This document shows, piece by piece, positions 16,216-28,931 of a stretch of 64,000 bases of DNA. The position numbers and the translations under genes were made by a program. This DNA is from Muraenolepis orangiensis (Eukaryota; Chordata; Actinopteri; Gadiformes; Muraenolepididae), in NCBI GenBank assembly GCA_027704905.1, contig CM051004.1, forward strand, positions 14,951,164-15,015,163. Direction: 5' to 3'. The notes below the pieces were generated by a model that did not search any database, had not been told where the DNA came from, and worked only from the letters and a program-made list of their open reading frames with translations. How positions within the stretch are numbered: the first letter of the stretch is position 1; every line of letters begins with the position of its first letter.

Positions 16216-16270
<55 letters not shown>
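16216..16270 (+). repeat. (TG)n microsatellite upstream of gene B
   Basis: A 55 nt TG run about 170 bp before the gene B start codon. In copy 2 it is 35 nt (63125-63159). Confidence 0.9.
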
Positions 16271-16271
<1 letters not shown>

Positions 16272-17126
16272 TCTTCATCAAATGTAATAACATTGTATTA
16301 CGGCAGTATTGACATGTGGCCTTATTTGTGCACCTGGTCAACACATATAGACTTTGTTCCGGATGCAGGTCTCAAATATCTTCTGTCAGCAAAGGCTTCC
16401 ATTCTTGATACAACGATACAACCAGACACTGAAAATAACAAATGGCTGTGTTTTCTGAAATATTAGCTCTGGAGTGGATGGACGCGAGTGGTGTTTTAAT
16501 ATTCATCTTTATTTTCTTGATCCTTGCTGACTATTTAAAGCATAGAACCCCCTGGAATTTCCCTCCGGGACCCTGGTCTCTTCCTATTATCGGGGACGCA
16601 CACCGGGTCGAGCCCTCCAAACTACATCTGAATTTCACCCAGGTACCACACTTATTTATAATTTTTTAACAGTTAAAGTCTATCTTTTAAACTCTGTATT
16701 TGTTGTCTCTATTGGCTGACCCTATGTTGTGTATGTACATTTTGCCACTGTTAAATTGCATCATTAATACATTTTATTTTAGTTTGCTAAGAAATATGGA
16801 CCAATTTTTAGTCTTCGAATCATGGATGGAAGGGTTGTGGTTATCAATGGATACAAGCTTATAAGAGAAGCCTTCGTCCAGAGAGGGGAAGACTATGAAG
16901 ATCGTCCAAGAATGCCATTTCTGTCTGATGTGATTGGAACTAAAGGTATTGTGTGGCATTAATTTTAAAACATACCCAAATGATTTGCAGTCTTAGATTG
17001 CAGCAACAATATAGCTCGCTTCCAAAGCAACCTACATGCATACACTATCGGAGTAAGTACAAAAATACAAAAATATGAGTCTGATGAATGTGATGATAAA
17101 TGTGATGAGTCTGATGGATGTGACAT

Positions 17127-20100
17127 AGGAACGCTTACTCCCCATTCCCTCCCGCAGTATAAATCTCCAAAACAACACCATAAAAAAAATATATATATAC
17201 AATAAAAAACAAAAACAAAAATCTTTAAAAGCATTTAAAGTGCCAGTAGTGCAGCAGAATCATGAATACAGTGCAGTACAGTGCAGTAACTGTGATGAGT
17301 CCAGAAAGTCCAGCAAAGTATGTAAGTGTAATGTTAATGACAATGTTATGAATGTGAAAGTGGCAGCACTCCTAGTAGTTCAGTAGGTCACTGCCTGTGG
17401 ATAAAAACGATCCATAAACCTGCTAGTCCATGTGTACGGATGCTGCACAACCAACGATCAGATGGTAGGGGGGTGAAGAGATGGTGCCCAGGGTGGTTGC
17501 AGTCCTTTATGATGGACATGGCCTTCTTCCGACATCTGGTCCTAAAGATCTCCTCAATGCATGGAAGTGTACACCCGATGATCTTCTCTGCCGTCCTCAC
17601 GACCCTCTGGATGGCTTTCTTGTCCTGTGCAGTGGTGTTGCCGTACCACACAGTGAAGTTCACTAGCCACCTCTGGCCTATTCCGCTTTTTCTGAGGCCC
17701 CGCAGAGCATAGAGGCACTGGTGTGCCGTCTTCAGCATGACCTCCGTGTTGCGGGTCCACGCCAGGTCATCGGAAATCTATAGTCCAAGGAAACGGAAGC
17801 AGCTGACGACTTCCACTGGTGACCCGTCCAGGCTGATGGTGGAGTGGGTGCCCCGGTGGCTCCTGAAGTCCACGATGAGCTCCTTGGTCTTGCTGACATT
17901 CAGTGCGAGGCTGTTGTCCTCACACCATCGCGTCAGCTGGACTACCTCATCTCTGTACTCCGTTTCGTCACCCTCGCTTATCAGGCCGATGACTGTGGTG
18001 TCGTCTGCAAACTTGATAATACGATTATTGCTGTGCGTGGCAGTACAGTCATGTGTGTACAGCGAGTACAGCCGGGGACTGAGGCAGCAGCCTTGGGGTG
18101 CTCCGGTGTTGAGAACCAGAGTGGAAGAGATGTTGTTCCCAATCTTCACCACTTGAGGCCTGCCCGCCAGGAAGTCCATAATCCAGTTACAGATGGGGGC
18201 ACCCAGACCTAGGTCCCTCAGTTTCAGGACCAGCTTGGAGGGAGTGATGGTGTTGAACGCCGACCTGTAGTCAATGAACAGCAGTCTGACGTAGGTGTCC
18301 CTCCTGTCTAGGTGCTGCAGGGCCGTATGTAGTGGCAGGGAAATGGCGTTGTCTACAGACCTGGTCTGTATGCAAACTGGAGTGGGTCTAGGGACGCAGG
18401 AATGGAACAGTTTATATGCGACATTACAAGTTTCTCCAGGCACTTCATGGCTATGGGTGTTAAAGCCACTGGACGATAGTCATTGAGGCATGTTATCTTT
18501 GTCTTTTTGGGTAACGGCACAATGGTTGTCACTTTGAAGCACGCTGGGACGACAGACTGTTGCAGTGATGCATTGCAGATGTCGGTGAACACAGGAGCCA
18601 GCTGGTTGGCGAAGGTCTGGAAGACGCGGAATGGAACTCTGTCTGGGCTGGCTGCCTTCCCTGCCTTCACCCTCCTGAAGGTTCTGTGGACCTCGGACTC
18701 GGACAGTTGTAGAACATAGTCCTCTGGGTGGGTGTTGAAGTTGTTGGTCGGCTCATGGTCCCATTCAAATGAGCAAAAAAATTGTTAAGCTCATCTGGTA
18801 GGTTAGGGTTGTTGTTGGTGACTGCCCCTGAGCTTCCCTTGTAGTTGGAGAAGACTCTCAGACCTTGCCACCACGTCTGGTGTCAGATTCGCCAAACTGT
18901 GATTCCAATTTGTTTTTATAATCCAATTGACCCTTCTTGATGGCTTTTCTGAGTTCATACTTGGCCTTCTTGTAGTGATCGGAGTCGCCTGTTGTGAAAG
19001 CGGTACTCCATTCCGTAAGTTTGTTCTGTATGTCAGCATTCATCCATGGTTTGCGATTCGGGAATGAGCAAACAGACCTGGTTGGGATGCATTCCTCCAC
19101 TAGCCTGTTAATGTATGCTGTGACATGATCTGCATATATCAAGGTCAGTGATCTTGAATACACTCCAGTCAGTGAATTCTAGCCCCCCCTGCAGGTGTAG
19201 TATGGCATTGTCTGTCCAGCGACACACGTTCTTTACAACTGTGGGTGTGGACTTCAACTTCCGCTTGTAAGCAGAAGGTAGAAGCATGGAGGCGTGGTCT
19301 AATTTGCCGAAAGCCGGCCGTGCAACAGCTCGATAAGCGTGCTTGATGGTGGTGTAGCAGTGATCAAGATTCTTGTTCTGTCTAGTCGGACATGAGATGT
19401 GTTGATAGAATTTTGGTAATACCTTTTTTTAATTGCAGTGGTTAAAGTCCCCCGCTACAATGGGGACTGCCTCAGGGTAGCGATTCTGAAGTTTGCTCAC
19501 TTCAATGTAAAGTTCGTCCAATGTGATGTTCACATCAGCCCGTGGTTGAATGTAAACCACTGACATGAGATGATAGCGGAGATTTCCTCGGCAAGTTAAA
19601 AAAAAGGGCGACACTTGATAGTCAGTAATTCCAGATAAGATGAGCAGTGTTGAGAAAGCACCTGAATGTCCGTACACCAAGCAGCATACACCCCACCGTT
19701 GTTGTTCCCCGTGGACTCAGGTGTTCTGTCGGTCCGAAACAAAGAGAATCCCGGTGGTTGCACTGCTTCGTCAGGTGTTACGGAGGTCAGCCACGTTTCC
19801 GTAAAAATCATGGCGCAACACTCCCTGATGTCCCGCTGCGAGGCGGGACAACTGACAGTTCAGTTTGTCTGACTTGTTTGCGAGAGACTGGACGTTGGCG
19901 AGGAGAATGCTCAGTAGGGCTGGTTTCTATCGCCTCCGGCGTGTCCTATCCATTAAGCCGCCACAGGACCCTCTCCTGCGGGCGCGTTTGTTGTTGCCCC
20001 CCCGGGACTTGGTGGCTCCAGTCGGGGAAGGGGCTCCCCTCCCCCCGCTCTCCTTTGTCCCGCCGGATCTCCGCAGGTTAGTCCCAGTGCTTTTGTTGCG

Positions 20101-20332
20101 TTGTCTGTAGTTTAATTGTTCCGTAATAGAGAAAAAAAGAGTGTTTGGCGATCACATGTGATAACACACATGGTGACTTGCTGTAGTCCTATTTAAATAT
20201 ACTTAAATATAAAAGAAAAGTGCAAAAAAATAAGTAGAAAAGTACAAGTAAACTAAGTCAACTCAATAAACTGCGGGAGCTCGTAGAGCTGCTATCCTCC
20301 AGCGCCGCGCTCAGCCGGGGGTGATGGCACAG
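17127..20332 (-). mobile_element. LINE (L2/Rex-like) nearly complete, in gene B intron 2
   Basis: The minus strand carries, in order from 19811 downward, an AP-endonuclease (FTETWLTS; VAGDFNHCN), a linker (PWMNADIQNKL), RT fingers (KAGKAASPDRVPFRV; LNDYRPVALTPIAMKCLEKL), the palm with FADDTTV and GAPQGCCLSPRLYSLYTHDC, and a C-terminal thumb (RVVRTAEKIIGC). Several stops and frameshifts break it. Minisatellite sequence of the same family lies on both sides (17071-17126 and 20333-20463), so it inserted into that array. Confidence 0.85.
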
Positions 20333-20463
20333 TCTGATGAGTGTGATGAGTCTGATGAATGTGATGATGAATGTGATGAGTCTGATGAATGTGATGATGA
20401 ATGTGATCAGTCTGATGAATGTGATGAGTCTAATGAATGTGATGATGAATCGGATGAATATGA
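20333..20463 (+). repeat. Minisatellite of tctgatgaatgtgatga units
   Basis: Units of 18 and 30 bp built from tctgatgaatgtgatgag with an optional extra gatgatgaatgt block. The left part of the array is at 17071-17126 on the far side of the LINE, and is present in copy 2 at 63968-64000. Confidence 0.8.
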
Positions 20464-21084
20464 CATATTTTGAGGAGGTTGAAATTAAACCCTGGGACAC
20501 TACTGGACCTAGATGTATACCCCCACACCTGTGGGGACAGCACATACAGTACAGCATGTACAGTAGGAGGTCAGCTTGGAGGTCACCCAGGGGTCTAAAC
20601 TAACACACAAATCAAATGAAACCCAACAGGTTTGGTGACATCAAATGGTTACCAATGGAGGCAGCAGAGGAGATTTACACTGCACACGCTCCGAAACTTT
20701 GGTTTGGGTAAAATGAGTCTGGAGCCGTCCATCCAGCAAGAGTGCCTCTACCTGGTTGAGGTCTTTGCTCAGCAGCAAGGTAGGCCTACTGATTGAGTGC
20801 TTTTTGAGAAATATTTAGATAAACCTGTATAAATACTTAAGAGGGTATAAAATACATAACCAACGGGTTGCAGTAGTCCGGGGCTGTCCGGGTAAAATAA
20901 ACTGTTTGTAGAATAGATCTGGAACTGGCTTGGAGCCATAAAATAAAATAATCTGCTTGGATCCGTAGAATACAATGAACTCAAGGTTATGTTTTTGTTT
21001 CTGCAATGCTTTTGCCCCGTCTTGTAATTTCTGTAATGGTTTTACTACCCTGTCTTTTTTCTTCATGTTGCACTTCTCTTACTC

Positions 21085-21215
21085 TTGTGTTGTTATGCTA
21101 ATGTGATGTATTTTTACTATTGTAAAGCACTTTGGGCTGAATTTCTTGTATGCAAGGTGCTATAAAATGAAGTTATTATTGTTGTTGTTATTATTATTAT
21201 TATTATTATTATTAG
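21085..21215 (+). repeat. LINE/SINE 3' tail and (TTA)n run in gene B intron 3
   Basis: The words tgtaaagcactttgggctg and ggtgctataaaatgaagtt are typical of fish LINE/SINE 3' ends, followed by a (TTA)n tract. No coding part is attached. Confidence 0.5.
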
Positions 21216-21984
21216 TATAGAGGCTGGAATGTTTGACAGCTGTGTAAGGTGTGTAGGTTCATCTATTAAATGTGTAATTTAACGGGGACCATGTACCTAG
21301 TTTCTCTCATTCGACATAATAAAGCGGTTGTGCCAACATGGCATGCCAAGTGGGGTTAACTGCATTTAGCAGACTGGGCCTTCTGAATATTCCTGCTATT
21401 GAGTGTCTTACACTAGTTTGACATGCACATCTCATCCGAATAGCTTGATTCCAAATACTGTTTAGAGCGGCTTTTGATCCTAAAATGCCGGTGACCAGGT
21501 CGGTATCCAACATCATCTGCTGTTTGGTGTTTGGAAAACGCTTTGAGTACACTGAGAAGCAGCATGACTATCATAGAGTCCTTCAGTGAAATGATGATCT
21601 TACAAGGAGGAGTAGCGGCAATGGTAAGTGTTTTATTTATACAGGTCAGATATACATGTGATTCATTTCTACCCACTGTATGACAGATTTTATGTGTCTT
21701 CGTAAACCTCTGTGTTCTCTGTAGCTGTACAACATGTTTCCATGGCTGGTGAGGCATCTCCCCGGACCTCACAGGAGGATGCTCGCTGTGACTCGTGAAA
21801 TTGTGTCTTTTGTTGAAGAGAGGATCAAAGAGCATAGAGTGGATCATGACCCCTCATCGCCCAGAGACTACATCGACTGCTTCCTCACAGAAATGCTCAA
21901 GGTATGTGTCGGCGTGGGTGTGTCTGACATTACTCCACATATTGGTTAAAGTTATCAATATTGTAGTTTAGCACCTAGCGGTTT

Positions 21985-24310
21985 TCCTCTTGACTCCTGA
22001 CCAGGGCTTTCTAACACACTCCTGTCACAAAGGACTGGCTATTTCCCATTGTTAAACGAATAAATAGCTAAATAAAGGACGTCAGCAATGTCCATGTCCA
22101 TCTCCTCCTCCGGAATGTCCATCTCCTCTTCTTCCGCTTCCTGGGGTCTCGCCCTCGTCCGAGGATTGCTCTGCCCTGTCCTCATTGGAGGAGTCGGATG
22201 ACAAGGGAAAGGGATTTTTCGTGGCGGGGCCCCCTGCACAAACGGTCAACCTGGATGGCTAGTTGGGATGGCGTTGATAAGACGGTCGTCCAGAATGTGT
22301 CGAGCCGGGACCCACGACCTCTCCTCAGGGCCGGATCCCTTCCAGTTGACCAGGTACTCGAGACCTCTCCCACGGCGACAGGAACACAGCAGGCGGCGAA
22401 CTGAGTATACCGAGCCGCCATAGATGACTCGGGGTAAAGTGGAGGTGGAGCAGCCGGGACGAGTTAACTCACCCAAACCGGCTTGAGCCTGGATACAAGG
22501 TCGGGTGAATCTGCAAGGCAGCTTGAGCCTCACTGCCACAGGGTTGACGACCTTCAGGACTTCAAAAGGGCCAATAAACCTGGATGCCAACACTCCGGAC
22601 TCCATCTGCAGGGGTATTTCCCGGTTGGACAGCCATATCTTCTTGCCCTCTTGGTAAGTGGGGGCCTTGGTGTGACAGCGGTTGGTGGTTGTGGCCGGAT
22701 GGCTGAACAGTTTCTGGCCTGGGCCCAGGTCTGACGGCAGCGGCGGATGAAGGTCTGAACAGACGGGCAGGTCTCACTATTCCCTCCAGGGCAAGGAATA
22801 GTGGAGTCTGGAAACCGTAGGCACACTGAAAGGGGGATAATCCAGTGGCAGAACTGATTAGGGTGTTATACGCGTACTCCGCCCACAAGAGCTGTTTGGA
22901 CCAGGATGAGGGGTGTTTGGAGACTGTGCACTGCAGCGCCGTCACCATCTCTTGGTTCTTCTGCTCAGTCTGTCCATTAAACTTCCAACCACTCTGGGTG
23001 GAAACCAGAGGATAAGCTGACTGCGGCCTCGATTAATGAACAGAACTCCCTCTGGTTGGAGACCATATCGGTGGCGAGACTATGTAAGCGGAAGACGTGG
23101 GTAAGATTAAGTTCAGCAGTCTTTTTGGCCAAGGGGAGTTTCGGCAGGGGCACGAAGTGAGCCATCTTGCTGACCCTCTGCTGCAGGACCCCCTTGGTGT
23201 GTTAGATACCGAGGAGGGCAGGAAAGTCAGACCTCAAAATCTGGGGAACTATTAGCCGATTGGGGGGGCAGAGACTAATCGTCGCTGATATAAGTCCAAG
23301 GCCTCCCTCTCTGGAGCAGACGCTGGACAGGGAATACAGGCGGCCCTTTGGAGGAGACGTACCAGGGTGCAGGTCAACGGCGTAGTTATAAGGGCGGTGA
23401 GGAGGCAGGGATGTCGCCTTGGCCTTGCTGAACACCACCTGAAAGTCGTAGTATTCAATCAGCACCCCATCCAGGTCCGGAGCAGGGCTTGAACAAACCG
23501 AGCACTGGGGTGTAGCGGCTTGTTTTAGACAGATCTGATAGCATGATGAGCTCCGCCCCACGATGGCTCCCCGTTGCGCAGGTGATGTTGGGGTTGTGGC
23601 GGCAGAGTCAGGGGTATCCCAGGATCAGGGGAAGCTGAGGAGACAAGATGCAAGATGTTGAACTGGATGGTTTCATGGTGGTTACCGAACAGGAGCATGC
23701 AGACAGGTGCGGTCTGATGAGTGACATTCCCTAGAAGATGGCCATCCAGTGTGTTTGTAGTAACGGGGTGCGATAGGGGAACCCAGCAGATGGTGATATT
23801 TTTATATAATTATCACAGGTGAGCAGGTACAAGACAAAACAGAATGCTTATTACGATGTCCACACAGACAAACCCGGAAGTGGCAGGTAGAAGCATAGTC
23901 AAAGTTGGGCAGAGGATCGGGAAACCAGGCAGGGGACAGGCTGGTTGGGGAAACAGATGGTCCAAGGCAGGCAGGGTTGGGAAACGAGACGAGACCGGTC
24001 CGAGGCAGGCGGAGTCAGGAGGCGGGCGAGACGGGCAGGTCTAAGGCAGGTAGGTTCCGGGAGTTATCACGAGCGAGTCTGGCATTAGTCAAGTACAAAC
24101 TGGCAACAAGTGAGTGAACAGGGGAATGCTTGAATACTAGACTGATTGAAAATGTGCCGCAGCTGCAGGAAAACTAACAAGGGGGGCGTGGCTATGTGGT
24201 AGAGTGTAGTGGGAGTGAGAAGACTGGAATGCAGAATGTGATGAGAGGGCGTGGCTATCTGGTTGAGTGCAGTGGAAGCGTGGTGACAGGAATGCCGACT
24301 GTGACACCAG
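21985..24310 (-). mobile_element. Chromodomain-type Ty3/gypsy fragment in gene B intron 5
   Basis: The minus strand shows, in pol order from high to low coordinates: an LTR or leader region (about 23800-24310), protease/RT start (VFSKAKATSLPPHRPYNYAV near 23450), an integrase remnant (MAHFVPLPKLPLAKKTAEL near 23160; WAEYAYNTLISSATGLSPF near 22880) and a C-terminal chromodomain (LEYLVNWKGSGPEERSWVPA near 22350). Most of RT and RNase H is deleted and every frame is interrupted. It is unrelated to the gypsy copy at 6324. Confidence 0.8.
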
Positions 24311-25578
24311 TGTATGTAATGCTAGATTAATATTATGTTGGTGGTTGTCTGTTTTTTCTCTGTGTTCTTGGTAGAATGAGGTTTCAGAATCAAGATTTGA
24401 CAAAGAGAGCCTGTGTTTTTGTACACTGGACACGTGAACTGAGACCACCACCACTACTCTGCATTGGGCACTGCTCTTCATGGCCTACTACCCTCACATA
24501 CAAAGTAAGTGGGAATGTTAGTGTTGCATTCATTTTAGACCATTGAGCATTATGTGTCTTGTCACAATGATTTCAAATCTTATAATTATCTCAAATTCTA
24601 ATTCTGCATCATACCCTCTTTTTTCTGAGAGCCAATCCATTTCAAACCATAGAACTGAATAATAAATAAACTGACAGTGATACTTTTATCCATATGAGGT
24701 AATTTATATCCTCTTTTAATGTGATCATGCAGAGAAGGTCCAGGCTGAACTAGATACCGTAGTTGGCTCATCCAGACAACCCTCCATGTCTGACAGAGAC
24801 AGCACTCCCTATACTTACGCTGTCATACAAGAGATCCAAAGGATGGGTAACATCTTACCTCTCAATGTTTTCCGTATGACTACCAGAGACACCCCACTTG
24901 GAAAGTACACCATCCCAAAGGTAGAAACCCATTCCAAAGTAATTATTAATACAACCAACCTTTATTTTGAAAAGGTCCCATCTGATCTCCTTATTGCTCT
25001 AATCCCTCCCACAGGGCACCATGGTGTTGGCCCCCCTGAACTCTGTTCTACATGATGAGTCTATGTGGGAAACACCACACTCCTTCAACCCTCAACACTT
25101 CCTGGACCAGAACGGCCTGTCTAGAAAGAGGGAGGCCTTCCTGCCCTTTTCAGCTGGTATGATTATACCCCCTGTAACACCACCAAGTATTGAATTGATG
25201 AAACAACAGGGACGAAACAACAAATAAAATAAAAACATCCAGGCGGGATTTTTAAATCGCCGAACATTGCTGGGCGGGACATTTCTTCTTATGTACCGCT
25301 TTCTCGCATGCCTCTATTGGCTGGCATGTAGGCTACAACTTAAGCCCTGCACACATTAACCTCAGAGATTACAATAACAATTTTAAACGTTCCAGTATTA
25401 TATAATGGAAGTGAATGAGCAGACAGCTACACAGTATGACCATTGGAGCTTAGACGTCAACCATTTCAGACTTTGCAGGAAATGCATTTTCTATGTATAT
25501 GCATATTTCTTTGTTAGTTTACTAGATTATTCAATTCACGTTGGAATAACAAATTACCTGATGTACAGGTCTGTTTCT

Positions 25579-25679
<101 letters not shown>

Positions 25680-25904
25680 TCGTAGGGAAGCGTGTGTGTC
25701 TTGGGGAACAGCTGGCCAGAATGGAGCTCTATCTTTTCTTCACCTCCCTCCTTCAAAGGTTTTCTTTCTCTGCTCCCCCGGGAGAAAAGCTCAGCCTGGA
25801 CTCCATATTTGCGACAACTCGCTGTCCCAAGCCCTACCGCCTGTGTGCCACACCACGTTGAAGCCACTCTCCAAACTATAGTTTAGTATAGTATTGTTGT
25901 AGGA

Positions 25905-25990
25905 AATTCATACTGCAGGAGGGAATGGGGAGTAAGCATTCCATTGTACTTTCAAATTTCAATTAAACATCTTAAATCTTGAATCTTGAA
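25905..25990 (+). repeat. LINE 3' tail after gene B
   Basis: The words ggagggaatggggagtaagc and cattgtac, then the tail ttaaatcttgaatcttgaac. The inverse of the same tail is at 38240-38330 and 17128-17165. Confidence 0.6.
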
Positions 25991-26041
25991 CTTTCATTTT
26001 GCTATGTACACTGATGCAAAACCCTGCTGTCAGGTGTTTTC

Positions 26042-26044
<3 letters not shown>

Positions 26045-26101
<57 letters not shown>
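26045..26101 (+). repeat. (TG)n microsatellite, gene B 3' flank
   Basis: A 57 nt TG run between the stop codon and the poly(A) signal of gene B. Confidence 0.9.
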
Positions 26102-26102
<1 letters not shown>

Positions 26103-26423
26103 TGGTGAGTGTGTGCCCCAATTTCCCCAAAGTGTTTTTCGTATTTTGAATAGAAGTGTCTACTAGTGTCTAAGTGTCTTGAATATAAGTGAGATTTAAT
26201 TATAAATGAAGGGTCTAAGATAAGAAACAGTGTGTAGTGTTTTGTAAGGAGTATGTTGCACAATTACAACTCAAGTGCAGCGCAGAAAATGTGTTTATGG
26301 CTTGGTTTAAGGAATGGCTACAATGGGCATTAAGGTTTTGAAGCATTCACTGGTAGTGTGTAAGCAATGGGTCGGTCTGTACTCTTGAACACAATATTAT
26401 ATCTGAAGACTCGAACACATCAA

Positions 26424-26429
26424 AATAAA
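26424..26429 (+). promoter_or_regulatory. AATAAA poly(A) signal, gene B
   Basis: AATAAA in the context acacatcaaAATAAAacc, matching the gene A/E 3' end. Confidence 0.55.
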
Positions 26430-26784
26430 ACCTTTATCAGATTCTGTGGCCTCATGTTTTCATTGGTACATCCTTAGCAGGTGGGGGTCCCACTCTAGCC
26501 TAAAAATGTGATCACTTATGAAAACACACAAAGCATTCAAACGTGTTTGTCTTTTTATAATATTGCGCTGTAAATGCATATCTACAGACGGGGACCATTT
26601 GCGGCAAATCAAACAAGCATATTGTGTTCATTACTCCCACCCATGTTAGCTTTGGGCCAATATAAACTCTGATGTGATTGTGACACATCACGTCAATCAT
26701 GACTCATTTACTTCCCTCGCAACGAACCAAACAGGCTGAATTGAAAAAATGCTAGGATTATGTCGAGTTAGTTTTTTTTGATAA

Positions 26785-26940
26785 CAACGATGGGAGACCA
26801 AAGTGCGTCATATGTCCAACGAAGCAATGAAGCCAGCCAAGCTAAAGCGACATCTGATTACAAAGCACCCGGAATATAATTATATTTAATATAAGGACAA
26901 AACAAACTTCAGACTGTTTCAGTCTAAAGAGCAAGGAAAA
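26785..26940 (+). pseudogene. BED zinc-finger relic of a hAT transposase
   Basis: The + strand reads GRPKCVICPT in one frame and AMKPAKLKRHLITKHPEY in the next, which together make the C-C-H-H spacing of a BED finger interrupted by one frameshift. The match decays after about 26940. It is very short, and no terminal repeats were found for it. Confidence 0.55.
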
Positions 26941-27676
26941 CATCCGCCAAAAAACATGGGCATGGGCTTAATTACTATGATGTGTTCTGTAACGCAGTTA
27001 TGATAACTTCTGTTATTTTTTACTCGGAAACACACAGACGCACACACACCAGTGGCGGCCGGTGACATCCGAAGTAGGAGGGGCGCAGGGGTAAAAAAAA
27101 TGTTTTTAATCATATCTGCTATGCAATACCGGATTTGCCCAGACGCTGGCGCCATTTCACCATGTAAACGACCGAGGGGGCTAATTAAAAATAAAAAACT
27201 ATACATAATATAAACCTCACCGTTACTCATTCTACTCTGTATTGTATATATGTATATTGACTGAACATTCCTTTACTTACTGCTTAATTTATTTTTTTAC
27301 TTACTTTATTTTTACTGTATGTAGCACAATCAATCAGTATTCTGTATTTTGTTGTGACAAATAATAAACAAACTTGAAACTTATGGTGAAAGAACATTTA
27401 TTATATGGTGCCTAGTAGAAAATAAACATAAGAAAAAAATATGGTCTTATATTAGAAAGACTACCCAGTGTGCCATCAAAAATAATACCTAAATATGGTC
27501 TTACATTCGATTGTGCAAAAGTAATTAGAACAAAATAGAAGATAATAAAATAGACCTGATACAAGTCCTGAGATAAAATGCAATACAATGTTAAGCTTAC
27601 AAATTAAAAGGTACTGGGTCCTATGTACACTACACTACTATACAATATACAGTTTAATCTATGTACCTATGCTATA

Positions 27677-27976
27677 CTAACTATACAAGAACCACTTAGC
27701 AAACCAGGTTCTGGAAAACGACTGAATATATAGCCTTCCTCTGTCTGTTGCTGGTTGCTGAATGCTGATGTCAGGCTGATGAGGTCCAAACTCTTTCACT
27801 CTGAGTTTTTCTTGCAGTGTTCGTCTTTCAAATGGTGTTGCTTTGAGGGATTTGACAGAATTGTCCATGGTAGCTAGTGTAATGGCTGTGTCCTGTACAG
27901 AACAAAAAAGAACAAACTTGCAACATGAGGTCTCTCCCACACACACGGGTCTCAATCTCCTCTCCTCAGACAGCAA
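27677..27976 (-). pseudogene. hAT transposase N-terminal fragment (ZMYM1/TTF-finger-like)
   Basis: This 99-residue frame contains ERRTLQEKLRVKEFGPHQPD and IQQPATDRGRLYIQSFSRTW, which resembles the segment before the TTF-type zinc finger of ZMYM1-like hAT proteins. It stops at WFLYS before any finger or catalytic domain. Recognition is from this short region only. Confidence 0.5.
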
Positions 27977-28359
27977 GACGCAGCAAGAACTGACTCATTA
28001 ACAAATGCTTCTGAATTTAACTAATTAAATATAATACAAATGCTTAATACATTCGACCACAGCCTATATTAGCAGACAAACACACGGAGGACCCTGTAGC
28101 TAGCATTGGGGAAGCACGTGTCCACGATAAAACCAATCCACACCGTTTACATACAAATGACACAAGCTGCATGTTTATACAGCAAGACCAACATTTCTTA
28201 TCCCCTTTACTTTACGTTTACATCGTCCACAATAAAAATAAATGTAAAACTATAATCGGGACAAAAACAAACAACAACGTACCTTTCCTCAGACAGCAAG
28301 ACGCGAACTGAGAGCAGAGCAGTACAGGCTTTACAAATAACTAGGTTCAACTAGGCTAT

Positions 28360-28660
28360 GAATTGCGCATGCGTGACTGGTTTTCTTTGCTCACGCATTC
28401 ACGCATGCGCCACTCAATTTGCTCACGCATGCGCCACTCAATTTGAGTGGCGCATGCGTGACTGGTTTCCTTGTTCGGGCGCAATGAAATGCGCTCCCAG
28501 AGATCGTATTCAGGACCCTTGATAGGCTACATTGCCTATCAAATTGGGTACCTACCTCAAAACCTTGACCCTTGATAGGCTACATTGCCTATCAAATTTG
28601 GCACCTACCTCCAAACCTGGGCGCACTGCCGTGCGCCCAGGTTTAGAGGTAGGTACCAAA
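28360..28660. repeat. Cluster of palindromes inside the hAT-like element
   Basis: Inverted repeats include gcgccactcaatttgagtggcgc (28430-28455) with related copies at 28390-28430, the pair aggctacattgcctat repeated twice (28520-28595), and a strong hairpin with stem cctgggcgca and loop ctgc (28615-28642). Confidence 0.65.
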
Positions 28661-28931
28661 TTTCTATGAGAGTGACGTCAATGACAAACGAGGGGGGAGA
28701 ATAGCACGCACAACAATGATTTATATTTGCTATATTAACGTTATTGTGCATTTTAAACACAAACATACATAAAATGAGTAATTATTATTCATTTTAAACA
28801 TGTTTAGTTTATTTTTAGGGGTCAAAAAAATAAAAAATAAAAAAACACAATTATTATTTTTATTTATTTTTTTTTCCTCTCTCAACCAGGTGGGGCGGCG
28901 CCCCTGCGCCCCTATGGACGAGCCGCCACTG

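Larger units (their letters stand above)
27050..28931 (-). mobile_element. hAT-like transposon with CAGTGGCGGC termini
   Basis: The left end reads CAGTGGCGGCCGGTGAC and the right end ggacGAGCCGCCACTG, a 10 bp exact terminal inverted repeat extending imperfectly. Flanking 8-mers acacacac and ctatacac do not match well, so the target duplication is not proven. Inside are a transposase N-terminal fragment (27677-27976, minus) and a cluster of palindromes at 28360-28660. Confidence 0.7.

Noticed and set aside
20333..20463. A CRISPR-like array.
   Set aside because: The units are contiguous tandem repeats without spacers, in a eukaryotic intron.
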